This document shows, piece by piece, positions 7,337-23,455 of a stretch of DNA of 64,000 bases. The DNA comes from Martinezella lusitana (GTDB lineage: Bacteria; Pseudomonadota; Alphaproteobacteria; Rhizobiales; Rhizobiaceae): the NCBI RefSeq assembly GCF_016901135.1, contig NZ_JAFEVL010000073.1, positions 310,001 to 374,000 on the forward strand, given 5' to 3'. The notes beneath the pieces were generated by a model. The model was not told the origin of the DNA. It saw only the letters and a program-made list of their open reading frames with translations, and searched no databases. Within the stretch, counting starts at the first letter, position 1, and each line of letters opens with the position of its first letter. Both the position numbers and the translations under genes were made by a program.

Positions 7337-8023
7337 ATGAAGGATAGTGTTGCACGTATTTTTGTTGGGTTCGATTCCAAGGAGGTCGTGGCCTATCACG
7401 TCCTCGCCCAGAGCATCATCGAGCGGTCCTCGATCCCGGTGGTGTTCTCGCCGATCGTGCTCAACAATCTGAGCGGCATTTTCACGCGTGAGCGCAATGC
7501 GTTGCAGTCGACCGAGTTTTCCTTCTCGCGCTTCCTCGTGCCCTACCTCAGCGACTATGAGGGCTGGAGCATCTTCATGGATTGCGACATGCTGGCCCGC
7601 ACCGATATCGCCGAGCTCTGGGCGCTGCGCGACGACCGCTATGCGGCCATGTGCGTCAAGCACGATTACCAGCCGAAGGTCGAAACCAAGTTCCTCGGCC
7701 AGACGCAGACCAAGTACGAGAAGAAGAACTGGTCGAGCATGATCCTGTTCAACAATGCCAAGTGCAAGGCATTGACGAAGGACTTCGTCAACACCGCCAC
7801 CGGCCTTGAGCTCCATCAGTTCAAGTGGCTGGAGAGCGACGACCAGATCGGCGAGGTGCCGGTGACCTGGAACTATCTCGTCAATGAATACGACCGCCGG
7901 GAAGACGCCAAGCTTGTGCATTTCACCGACGGCGGCCCGTATTTTGACGAGTATCGCAACGACGATTACGCCGACGAGTGGTTCGCCATGCGCGACCGCA
8001 TGCTGCACGTCCAGCAGAAGTGA
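7337..8023 (+). CDS. Glycosyltransferase with DxD motif (GT8-like)
   Basis: A 228-residue protein with a GT-A fold layout: an N-terminal strand and sugar-nucleotide region (RIFVGFDSKEVVAYHVLAQS), the acidic DxD metal-binding motif in FMDCDMLARTD (82-84), and a C-terminal IVHFTDGGP-like segment (LVHFTDGGPYFDEY). This resembles family 8 and related transferases that use UDP-sugars. It lacks a signal peptide and probably acts in the cytoplasm on polysaccharide or lipopolysaccharide precursors. The ATG follows CGGAGGTGTC. The next gene begins inside its stop codon, so the two are translationally coupled. Confidence 0.75.
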   Translation: MKDSVARIFVGFDSKEVVAYHVLAQSIIERSSIPVVFSPIVLNNLSGIFTRERNALQSTEFSFSRFLVPYLSDYEGWSIFMDCDMLARTDIAELWALRDDRYAAMCVKHDYQPKVETKFLGQTQTKYEKKNWSSMILFNNAKCKALTKDFVNTATGLELHQFKWLESDDQIGEVPVTWNYLVNEYDRREDAKLVHFTDGGPYFDEYRNDDYADEWFAMRDRMLHVQQK

Positions 8024-8904
8024 ACGGGTTGGGGCAGAAGACGACAGGGGCCGCGGATGCCGGCCTCCCGGCTGCGGGCTCCGCGGCTGGCCTGAACAGC
8101 GCCGACGAGTGGCGCGCCTTGCTGGCGGCTTATTCTCATATCGTGCTGGTCGCCAACAGCGACGCAGTCGACATGGGTAGCTTGCAGACACAGTTTCCGC
8201 CGACAGCGCTCTTCGTCTTCTTCAACAAGGTCTACAAGGTTCTAGACCGTCCTTTCCCCGGGCACTCGCTGCTGATCTCGCGCGGTCAGCCGCGCGGGGC
8301 CAATATCGTCTATCGGGGCGAGGTGGGCGAGGTCGTCAAATTCTTTCCGACGGAATATTTCCTTGGTATCATGAACATCCGCCTTGGCCCGGAGGAGAAG
8401 CTCAATCCGGCAGCGGATTTTCAGGGTGCGCCCACCGGCCATCTCGATCTGGTCGGTTTCTGCTCCGATTTCTATACGGAAGGCAAGACGCCGACGAGCG
8501 GCTTTGCTATGGCGCTCTGGCTCAGCGATCTGAAGCTGCCCGGAGCCATCGTTCTTGCCGGCTTTTCGGCGAGACGCAGCCAGAAGTGGAGGGTGGTCTC
8601 CGCCCATGACTGGACGTTCGAGCAGACCTTCCTGCGCCTCTTCGCGCGTCTCGGGAAGATCACTATTCACGGCGGCGTTTCCCTTAATCCCTATATCAGG
8701 CTCGCCGAACGTTTTTCCGAAATACCATCGGCCGAGATTTCGCTGGCCGCGGCGGAAGTGCTGTCCGAGCGACTGGGCAACGCGGATGCCGAAGTGGACA
8801 AGCTGATTTCGCTGACCAATGTGATTCGTTCGACGGATAATTTCCTGCGCCGCCTCAGGCCGAAATTTCTGAAGCGGAAGCCGAAGGGTTCGCCTTCGGA
8901 GTAG
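8020..8904 (+). CDS. Putative GT29 (sialyltransferase)-like protein
   Basis: A 294-residue protein whose GTG start overlaps the stop of the glycosyltransferase (GTGA). Residues 37-48 (HIVLVANSDAVD) resemble the nucleotide-binding start of family 29 transferases, where a GNS motif is followed by an Asp/Asn region; FVFFNK would be the companion RFN-type segment. TPTSGFAMALWL and SAHDWTFEQ resemble the later TTG and HD/E segments of that family. The resemblance is by eye only. Coupling to a glycosyltransferase supports a role in surface glycan synthesis. No membrane helix is seen. Confidence 0.5.
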   Translation: MNGLGQKTTGAADAGLPAAGSAAGLNSADEWRALLAAYSHIVLVANSDAVDMGSLQTQFPPTALFVFFNKVYKVLDRPFPGHSLLISRGQPRGANIVYRGEVGEVVKFFPTEYFLGIMNIRLGPEEKLNPAADFQGAPTGHLDLVGFCSDFYTEGKTPTSGFAMALWLSDLKLPGAIVLAGFSARRSQKWRVVSAHDWTFEQTFLRLFARLGKITIHGGVSLNPYIRLAERFSEIPSAEISLAAAEVLSERLGNADAEVDKLISLTNVIRSTDNFLRRLRPKFLKRKPKGSPSE

Positions 8905-9118
8905 CGGCGCAGTGGGAGGCGCCTCTTCGGCGCCTTCCGCAATGGTTCTGCGCGGCTGCGTTATTGACCGCGCGGGGCTGCATGCCGCGAAGCTGCGGGC
9001 TCGATTGGGAAAAAGCGAAAAACGCTCTTGCCAATCGTTTCGTCCCGTCTTAAAGGGAGCGCCATGTCTTCGAACTGCTCAGGCGGTCCACCGCTTGATG
9101 CAAATACTCGAAGAATGA

Positions 9119-9194
<76 letters not shown>

Positions 9195-9292
9195 CTTTCC
9201 TTTGATTTGATTGGCGCGGTTATTACGCTGCTTTTCAAGTTGAGGGAGCATGCCGCTTTGACGGCAAATTTTCGAAAACACTGGATTGCCTC

Positions 9293-9321
9293 TTGTTAAA
9301 TTGGGAATCGGTGTTTATGTA
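9293..9321 (+). promoter_or_regulatory. Candidate promoter of secE-nusG
   Basis: TTGTTA (9293-9298) and TATGTA (9316-9321) are separated by 17 bases and lie about 70 bases upstream of the secE start. Confidence 0.45.
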
Positions 9322-9392
9322 GGGTTCAACAGACACGCGGTGCGTGGGGCTGATATGTTCAGCTTTACGCGCCGTAATTGCGTGGGCAGTCA

Positions 9393-9593
9393 ATGGCATC
9401 CAAAACGAATCCACTAGCGTTTCTGCAGCAAGTTCGCTCCGAGACGTCGAAAATCACTTGGCCATCACGCCGTGAGACGATGATCTCGACGGTGATGGTG
9501 CTTGTCATGGTTGTTTTCGCCTCGTTGTTTTTCTTTGCTGCCGACCAGCTCATTGGCTGGATACTCAGCTATGTGCTGAATACCGGCAACTGA
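9393..9593 (+). CDS. secE: Preprotein translocase subunit SecE
   Basis: A 66-residue single-membrane-span subunit of the SecYEG channel. It has a short cytoplasmic amphipathic part with the family motif KITWPSRRET (20-29), then one transmembrane helix (about 31-56). This is the reduced, one-helix form usual outside enterobacteria. The ATG at 9393 gives the standard MASKTNP start; a five-codon extension is possible but has no better ribosome site. nusG follows after 18 bases. Confidence 0.95.
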   Translation: MASKTNPLAFLQQVRSETSKITWPSRRETMISTVMVLVMVVFASLFFFAADQLIGWILSYVLNTGN

Positions 9594-9611
9594 TATCGGG
9601 TGGAGATGAAC

Positions 9612-10142
9612 ATGGCGGCACGTTGGTACATCGTCCACGCTTATTCTAATTTTGAAAAGAAAGTGGCTGAATCCATTGAGGAGAAGGCTAGGCAGAAGGG
9701 TCTCGGGCATTTGTTCGAGCGGATTCTGGTACCAACTGAAAAGGTCGTTGAAGTGCGTCGCGGTCGCAAGGTCGATAGCGAGCGTAAGTTTTTCCCGGGT
9801 TATGTGCTGGTTCGCGCCAACCTGACGGATGAAGCTTACCACCTGATCAAGAATACGCCGAAGGTCACTGGCTTCCTAGGCTCCGACAATAAACCCGTTC
9901 CGATTCCGGATTATGAAGCTGAGCGTATTCTCGGTCAGGTTCAGGAAGGTGTCGAGCGGCCGAAGGCTTCGGTGTCCTTCGAGATCGGCGAGCAGGTCCG
10001 CGTTTCCGATGGTCCGTTCGCCTCGTTCAATGGCACGGTTCAGGATGTGGACGAAGAGCGTTCGCGCCTGAAGGTGGAAGTCTCGATCTTCGGCCGCGCT
10101 ACGCCGGTCGAGCTGGAATACAGTCAGGTCGAGAAGGTCTGA
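9612..10142 (+). CDS. nusG: Transcription termination/antitermination protein NusG
   Basis: A 176-residue transcription elongation factor that binds RNA polymerase and couples it to Rho or to the ribosome through S10. The N-terminal NGN domain starts RWYIVHAYSNFEKKVAESIE. The C-terminal KOW domain covers about 120-176 (EIGEQVRVSDGPFASFNGTV). The ATG at 9612 was chosen because GGTGGAG lies six bases upstream; ATG and GTG codons at 9606 and 9600 are too close to it. Standard secE-nusG pair, followed by a 212-base spacer with an AT-rich inverted repeat. Confidence 0.96.
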   Translation: MAARWYIVHAYSNFEKKVAESIEEKARQKGLGHLFERILVPTEKVVEVRRGRKVDSERKFFPGYVLVRANLTDEAYHLIKNTPKVTGFLGSDNKPVPIPDYEAERILGQVQEGVERPKASVSFEIGEQVRVSDGPFASFNGTVQDVDEERSRLKVEVSIFGRATPVELEYSQVEKV

Positions 10143-10194
10143 TCGTTTCCGTCCGGAAAGGTCAGTTTGATTGCTGATCTTTCCAATGAGTTTG

Positions 10195-10220
10195 GATATA
10201 AGTAAATGCTTACTTATATC
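10195..10220. repeat. AT-rich 11-bp inverted repeat between nusG and rplK
   Basis: GATATAAGTAA (10195-10205) and TTACTTATATC (10210-10220) are exact reverse complements around an ATGC loop. No T-run follows, so it is not a classical terminator. Confidence 0.85.
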
Positions 10221-10354
10221 TCGCGGCGCAGCCGCAATCCGCGTGGAAGGGTGGGGCCTTAGCCAGGTCTTTAATCCGCACCACGCAACCGCAGCCGCCG
10301 GAGTGATCCGGCATCGTGGGCCGGGCGACCGGTCATTCAGAAAGGCAGAGAGAA

Positions 10355-10786
10355 ATGGCTAAGAAAGTTGCAGGCCAGCTCAAGCTGCAGGTTAAGGCCG
10401 GCTCGGCGAATCCGTCGCCGCCGATCGGACCTGCGCTTGGTCAGCGTGGCGTTAACATCATGGAATTCTGCAAGGCGTTCAATGCCGCCACGCAGGAATT
10501 GGAAAAGGGTATGCCGATCCCGGTCGTCATCACCTACTACCAGGACAAGTCCTTCACCTTCATCATGAAGCAGCCGCCTGTCAGCTACTTCCTGAAGAAG
10601 GAAGCAAAGATCCAGTCCGGCTCGAAGACCCCAGGTAAGGGCGCCAAGGCTGGCACTCTGACCAAGGCTCAGGTGAAGTCTATCGCCGAAGCCAAGATGA
10701 AGGATCTGAATGCCGCCGATATCGAAGGCGCAATGGCCATGATCGAGGGCTCCGCCCGCGCCATGGGCCTGGAAGTGGTGGGTTGA
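10355..10786 (+). CDS. rplK: 50S ribosomal protein L11
   Basis: A 143-residue protein of the ribosomal GTPase-associated centre. It binds 23S rRNA with L10/L12 and is needed for stringent-factor activation. The proline-rich N-terminal motif SPPIGPALGQRGVNIMEFCK and the rRNA-binding C-terminal part ending MGLEVVG are standard. The ATG at 10355 follows AGGCAGAGAGAA; an in-frame upstream extension to 10316 lacks support. rplA starts five bases after its stop. Confidence 0.97.
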   Translation: MAKKVAGQLKLQVKAGSANPSPPIGPALGQRGVNIMEFCKAFNAATQELEKGMPIPVVITYYQDKSFTFIMKQPPVSYFLKKEAKIQSGSKTPGKGAKAGTLTKAQVKSIAEAKMKDLNAADIEGAMAMIEGSARAMGLEVVG

Positions 10787-10790
10787 GACC

Positions 10791-11489
10791 ATGGTAGCAA
10801 AGCGTATTCAAAAGACTCGTGAAGGCGTTGATCCGACCAAGCTTTATGCTCTGGATCTGGCCATCAACATGGTCAAGGAACGTGCCGTCGCCAAGTTCGA
10901 CGAAACCGTCGAAATCGCGATGAACCTCGGCGTTGACCCGCGTCACGCCGACCAGATGGTTCGCGGCGTCGTCAACCTGCCGAACGGCACAGGCCGTACG
11001 GTTCGTGTTGCCGTCTTCGCTCGCGGCGTCAAGGCTGATGAAGCCAAGGCTGCAGGCGCTGACATCGTCGGCGCGGAAGACCTGGTCGAAATCGTTCAGG
11101 GCGGCAAGATCGACTTCGATCGTTGCATCGCGACCCCGGATATGATGCCGCTCGTCGGTCGTCTCGGTAAGGTTCTCGGCCCGCGCGGCATGATGCCGAA
11201 CCCGAAGGTCGGAACCGTCACGATGGACGTCAAATCTGCCGTCGAAGCTTCCAAGGGTGGCGCTGTCGAGTTCCGCGTCGAGAAGGCTGGTATTATCCAT
11301 GCCGGTATCGGCAAGGCTTCGTTCGACGCCAAGGCTCTGGAAGAAAACATCCGCGCCTTCGCCGACGCCGTCATCAAGGCAAAGCCGGCTGGCGCCAAGG
11401 GCAACTACCTGAAGCGCGTAGCGATCTCCTCGACCATGGGTCCTGGTGTCAAGATCGAACTCGCAACGGTTACGGCGACGAACGCCTGA
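10791..11489 (+). CDS. rplA: 50S ribosomal protein L1
   Basis: A 232-residue protein of the mobile L1 stalk, which helps eject deacylated tRNA from the E site. In many bacteria it also represses translation of its own rplKA messenger. The family signature GRLGKVLGPRGMMPNPKVGT is present in the middle, and the protein has standard length. It is directly coupled to rplK. A hairpin at 11496 follows its stop and may separate it from rplJL. Confidence 0.97.
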   Translation: MVAKRIQKTREGVDPTKLYALDLAINMVKERAVAKFDETVEIAMNLGVDPRHADQMVRGVVNLPNGTGRTVRVAVFARGVKADEAKAAGADIVGAEDLVEIVQGGKIDFDRCIATPDMMPLVGRLGKVLGPRGMMPNPKVGTVTMDVKSAVEASKGGAVEFRVEKAGIIHAGIGKASFDAKALEENIRAFADAVIKAKPAGAKGNYLKRVAISSTMGPGVKIELATVTATNA

Positions 11490-11820
11490 TGTTTTAGCCG
11501 GGCATATTGCCCGGCTTTCTAAGAATTCCCAGCCTTTCGAGGCTGGGATTTCCGGAGAAATCCGGAATTCCTGTCCGAGATTGCAGGTGGTTATCCCTTA
11601 ATCACTTAAGCCTGCATGAGACGGGTAAGACCCGAATTTTGAAGAAGTTTCTGCTTCGATGAACTCGGTTCGAGCCTTGGATGCCTTGTGCCTTGGAGCC
11701 GTCAGGCTCGAGCGCGAGGGGACAGGATCCTCAAGCGTCGCTTGGGATCTACTTGATCCCAGGAGGCAAAAGGCAACCCGGCAGGTCCGTTAACCCGGTC
11801 CTGTCAACTGGAGAAAAGCA
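11490..11820 (+). promoter_or_regulatory. rplJ leader region with consecutive hairpins
   Basis: A 331-base gap between rplA and rplJ. It holds a 9-bp hairpin AGCCGGGCA/TGCCCGGCT (11496-11516, then TTTCT), which may attenuate or end the rplKA transcript. A second hairpin TCCCAGCCT/AGGCTGGGA follows (11527-11548), then a smaller TTCCGG/CCGGAA one. The stretch 11600-11800 is rich in short complementary pieces. By analogy with E. coli, this is where the L10-(L12)4 complex binds to repress rplJL translation. The binding site itself was not identified. Confidence 0.5.
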
Positions 11821-12339
11821 GTGGAAAGAGCGGAAAAACGCGAATTCGTCACGGAACTGAACGAAGTCTTCAAGGCTTCGGGCTCAGTTGTCGTGGCCCA
11901 CTATGCTGGTGCTACAGTCGCTCAGATGAACGATTTTCGTTCGAAGATGCGCGCTGCTGGCGGCACTATCAAAGTCGCGAAGAACCGCCTGGCCAAAATT
12001 GCTCTTCAGGGCACGGACGCGGAAGGGATTTCCGATCTCTTCACCGGTCAGACGCTGATCGCATACAGCACTGATCCGATTACCGCTCCGAAGGTCGTCG
12101 TGGATTTCGCCAAGGGCAACGACAAGATCGTTGTCTTGGGCGGCGCCATGGGAACAACAACACTCAACCCCGAAGGTGTGAAGTCGCTCGCGACCCTGCC
12201 TTCGCTGGACGAGCTGCGCGCGAAGCTGCTGGGCATGATCCAGACTCCGGCTACCCGCATCGCAGGTGTTGTTGCAGCGCCGGCAAGTCAGCTTGCTCGC
12301 GTGTTCTCGGCCTACGCCAAGAAGGACGAAGCCGCGTAA
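11821..12339 (+). CDS. rplJ: 50S ribosomal protein L10
   Basis: A 172-residue protein that anchors L7/L12 dimers to the ribosome stalk base and acts as autogenous regulator in the family. It begins at a GTG with GGAGAAAAGCA upstream. The N-terminal MERAEKREFVTELNEVFKAS and the C-terminal L12-binding helix (ASQLARVFSAYAKKDEAA) are typical. The long untranslated leader ahead of it is consistent with translational feedback. It forms an operon with rplL, 58 bases downstream. Confidence 0.97.
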   Translation: MERAEKREFVTELNEVFKASGSVVVAHYAGATVAQMNDFRSKMRAAGGTIKVAKNRLAKIALQGTDAEGISDLFTGQTLIAYSTDPITAPKVVVDFAKGNDKIVVLGGAMGTTTLNPEGVKSLATLPSLDELRAKLLGMIQTPATRIAGVVAAPASQLARVFSAYAKKDEAA

Positions 12340-12397
12340 GGCGGTTTTTCGCTGTTCATAATCAACCAGTTCGAACCGAACAAAAGGAACTACAAAA

Positions 12398-12775
12398 ATG
12401 GCTGATCTCGCAAAGATCGTAGACGACCTCTCCTCGCTGACCGTTCTCGAAGCCGCAGAACTGTCCAAGCTTCTCGAAGAAAAGTGGGGCGTTTCCGCCG
12501 CTGCTCCGGTAGCTGTTGCTGCCGCTGGCGGTGCTGCTGCTGCTGCTGTCGTTGAAGAAGAAAAGACCGAGTTCGACGCCATCCTCACGGATGTCGGCGC
12601 AAACAAGATCAACGTCATCAAGGAAGTCCGCGCTATCACCGGCCTCGGCCTCAAGGAAGCTAAGGACCTCGTCGAAGCTGCTCCGAAGGCTGTCAAGGAA
12701 GCTGTTTCCAAGGCTGAAGCCGCTGACATCAAGAAGAAGCTCGAAGACGCCGGCGCAAAGGTCGACGTTAAGTAA
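12398..12775 (+). CDS. rplL: 50S ribosomal protein L7/L12
   Basis: A 125-residue acidic stalk protein that recruits and stimulates translation GTPases. It has an N-terminal dimerisation domain (LAKIVDDLSSLTVLEAAELS), an Ala-rich hinge near residues 35-52, and the compact C-terminal domain with KEVRAITGLGLKEAKDLVEA. It is preceded by AAAGGAACTACAAAA. Downstream of it a 14-bp inverted repeat lies before rpoB, as in many bacteria where rplL and rpoB transcription is partly uncoupled. Confidence 0.98.
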   Translation: MADLAKIVDDLSSLTVLEAAELSKLLEEKWGVSAAAPVAVAAAGGAAAAAVVEEEKTEFDAILTDVGANKINVIKEVRAITGLGLKEAKDLVEAAPKAVKEAVSKAEAADIKKKLEDAGAKVDVK

Positions 12776-12837
12776 GCTTGAAACTGCTTTGGGAGGTGGC
12801 TTTTTGCCGTCTCCCATTTGCCGTTTTTCTGAACGAA

Positions 12838-12874
12838 TTACCCAAAAGCCGCAGGCAAACCGGCTTTTGGGTAA
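12838..12874 (+). terminator. 14-bp inverted repeat between rplL and rpoB (attenuator or processing site)
   Basis: TTACCCAAAAGCCG (12838-12851) and its exact complement (12861-12874) flank a nine-base loop. There is no T tract, so partial termination or RNase III processing is more likely than full termination. Confidence 0.65.
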
Positions 12875-13038
12875 TGGGTTCTTCAAGAGGATGGTCTCAA
12901 ATCGAACCGCGACGCAATCCGTGCCGAGCGGTTTTCGATTAGTTAGACGAGATTGAACTACTCATTGATTGATGGGATCGCCTGGCCAGCGGTTCCCATC
13001 CGTTGCAGGCCCGGGTGCAGGATTTTAAAGGAGCGACG

Positions 13039-17181
<4,143 letters not shown>

Positions 17182-17371
17182 CAGTCGATAGGGTGCGCGC
17201 TGTCTGTCAGCGCGCACCGTTCCAGCCGACGCCCCATTTCGGGTAGCGCCAGGCAGGGACGGTTTCGCCGCATTTTGCGGTTATTGTCGTTTTAACGCGT
17301 CAGTCCGGTTCCCGGGAATTTGCCGGCACTGATTGCAGTTCGAGGGCGCTTCGCCCCAAAAGGAGACAGGC

Positions 17372-21583
<4,212 letters not shown>

Positions 21584-21610
21584 GGGGCAGCAAGCCTGCT
21601 AGAAATCAAA

Positions 21611-21645
21611 AGCCGCCCGGAGTGATCCGGGCGGCTTCTTTTTTG
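21611..21645 (+). terminator. Rho-independent terminator after rpoC
   Basis: A 10-bp GC-rich stem, AGCCGCCCGG (21611-21620) with CCGGGCGGCT (21627-21636), then TCTTTTTTG. Confidence 0.9.
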
Positions 21646-21702
21646 TTCGGTGATGGAGCGAAACGGGGCAGGGCGGTTGCCCGGCCTCCGGAGGACTACC
21701 CG

Positions 21703-21996
21703 TCAGCGGAACCGGATGATCGCCACTTCTCCTTCGAGCGCACCCTGATAGGCCGATGCATGCGGCTCCTCGTCCGGTACGTCGGTCAGCAGGCCGATTT
21801 GATCGAGGTCGGCTTCGATGAAGCCTTCTTCGGCAAGCGCATTAAGCGCTTCGCGCACGGCGGAGTCGTCATCAGGCGCTTTCAGCATGACATGGAGGTC
21901 GACGCCTTCGCCGCCGTCGGTCTCGTAGCCCTTGCCGATGATGATGAAGACCATGGGGCCGTCGGAATTGTTGTCGTTGTCTGGCGCAGTAATCAT
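21703..21996 (-). CDS. Conserved hypothetical acidic protein, 97 residues
   Basis: The only leftward gene in the ribosomal block. It encodes an acidic protein with a hydrophobic strand near the start (GPMVFIIIGKGYETDGG), a middle helix (DSAVREALNALAEEGFIEAD), and the C-terminal VAIIRFR. It has no signal peptide, membrane span or known catalytic motif. The ATG at 21996 has GAGGGAAGACTC upstream; a longer in-frame start at 22047 is less likely. Its position between rpoC and rpsL, facing rpoC, suggests independent transcription. Function unknown. Confidence 0.7.
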   Translation of the reverse strand: MITAPDNDNNSDGPMVFIIIGKGYETDGGEGVDLHVMLKAPDDDSAVREALNALAEEGFIEADLDQIGLLTDVPDEEPHASAYQGALEGEVAIIRFR

Positions 21997-22503
21997 GAGT
22001 CTTCCCTCGGGGTGTCGAATCGACCAGGCGATTCCTTTTGGTCGCACGGGTCATCTGATGGAATTGTCTTTCCGTGATTTCTTATAGGGATTTTAACGAA
22101 ATACCAAAGTCCATCTTGCCGAAGGGACGGCATTTCCGTATCCAAAGCGCCAAATGGCTGGTTTGCCCGGCCTTTCAGGCCTTTGTGACAAAGATAATTT
22201 CTTAACCGGCCTTGACGAAGCGGCGGGAAACCAGTAGTACCGCCGCCATCAGGACCCATGTGAGGCATGGCCGTTCGGAGCGACGCGCTCTGGAGTTCAC
22301 CTCAAACAAGGTTCTAAAACGCACGTTGAAGACACGAATGCTGCACGCAAGACGCCATATCGGCGTCCTCTGCTTTTCTGTGGTCCATCTGCGAAAGCGG
22401 ATCGGGCCACGTTTTGCGCATTGAGACGATCGTGTGTCGTTGCCGGAGACGGCGATAGTCATGCCCGCAAGGGTGTCGAGATAGATTTATAAGGGATGGT
22501 TGA
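21997..22503. other. Intergenic region ahead of the str operon
   Basis: A 507-base gap that must hold the divergent promoters of the acidic protein gene and rpsL. Short open frames in both directions lack ribosome sites. One possible rightward promoter is listed separately. No terminator, tRNA or repeat was recognised. Confidence 0.5.
22212..22240 (+). promoter_or_regulatory. Possible str operon promoter
   Basis: TTGACG (22212-22217) and TAGTAC (22235-22240) are separated by 17 bases. The -10 box is a weak match. A long leader of about 250 bases to rpsL would result. Confidence 0.3.
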
Positions 22504-22875
22504 ATGCCTACCGTAAACCAGCTGATCCGCAAGCCTCGCCAGGCGCAGGTAAAGCGTAACAAGGTTCCCGCTCTTCAGGAGAACCCGCAGAAGCGCGGCG
22601 TTTGCACGCGCGTCTACACGACGACGCCGAAGAAGCCGAACTCGGCTCTGCGTAAGGTCGCAAAGATCCGCCTGACCAATGGCTTCGAAGTCATTGGCTA
22701 CATTCCGGGTGAAGGTCACAACCTTCAGGAACACTCTGTCGTCATGATCCGTGGCGGCCGCGTAAAGGACCTTCCGGGTGTCCGTTACCACATCATCCGC
22801 GGCGTTCTCGATACCCAGGGTGTCAAGAACCGCAAGCAGCGCCGTTCCAAGTACGGTGCAAAGCGTCCGAAGTAA
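22504..22875 (+). CDS. rpsL: 30S ribosomal protein S12
   Basis: A 123-residue decoding-centre protein. The segments [15 protein letters not shown] and [17 protein letters not shown] carry the wild-type lysines at the two positions (K43 and K88 in E. coli numbering) where streptomycin resistance usually arises, so a sensitive form is expected. First gene of the str operon rpsL-rpsG-fusA-tuf. It is preceded by GGGATGGTTGA, a modest ribosome site. Confidence 0.98.
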
Positions 22876-22954
22876 TTCGGTTTCAGATAATCCGGTGCTG
22901 CGCGAGGTTCTCCGCGTGTTAAAGCGCCGCTAAAAGTTGAGAGACGAGAAGTAC

Positions 22955-23425
22955 ATGTCCAGACGTCACAGAGCAGAAAAGCGCGAGATCAACCCGGACC
23001 CGAAGTTCGGCGATCTGGTCGTCACCAAGTTCATGAATGCCATCATGCTCGACGGCAAGAAGTCCGTGGCTGAAAACATCGTATACGGGGCATTCGACTC
23101 CGTGCAGGGCAAGGCAAAGCAGGAACCGCTCGGCGTGTTCCACCAGGCTTTGGATAACATCGCTCCGCACGTTGAAGTTCGTTCGCGTCGTGTCGGTGGT
23201 GCCACCTACCAGGTTCCGGTCGATGTTCGCCCGGAGCGTCGTCAGGCTCTTGCCATTCGCTGGCTGATCGCTGCTGCTCGCAAGCGTAACGAAACGACGA
23301 TGGTCGACCGCCTCAGCGGCGAACTTCTCGATGCCTCCAACAACCGCGGCGCTGCCGTTAAGAAGCGCGAAGACACGCACAAGATGGCTGATGCCAACCG
23401 TGCGTTCTCGCATTATCGCTGGTAA
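22955..23425 (+). CDS. rpsG: 30S ribosomal protein S7
   Basis: A 156-residue primary 16S rRNA-binding protein of the 30S head, contacting the E site. It starts MSRRHRAEKREINPDPKFGD and contains the typical GGATYQVPVDVRPERRQALA. The ATG at 22955 was chosen over an in-frame ATG at 22937 because it gives the standard family start, with GAGAAG just upstream. In E. coli, S7 represses the str operon; nothing here proves that for this genome. Confidence 0.97.
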   Translation: MSRRHRAEKREINPDPKFGDLVVTKFMNAIMLDGKKSVAENIVYGAFDSVQGKAKQEPLGVFHQALDNIAPHVEVRSRRVGGATYQVPVDVRPERRQALAIRWLIAAARKRNETTMVDRLSGELLDASNNRGAAVKKREDTHKMADANRAFSHYRW

Positions 23426-23455
23426 TCCCGAACGGTTTCGGAAAGGCAGTCCATT

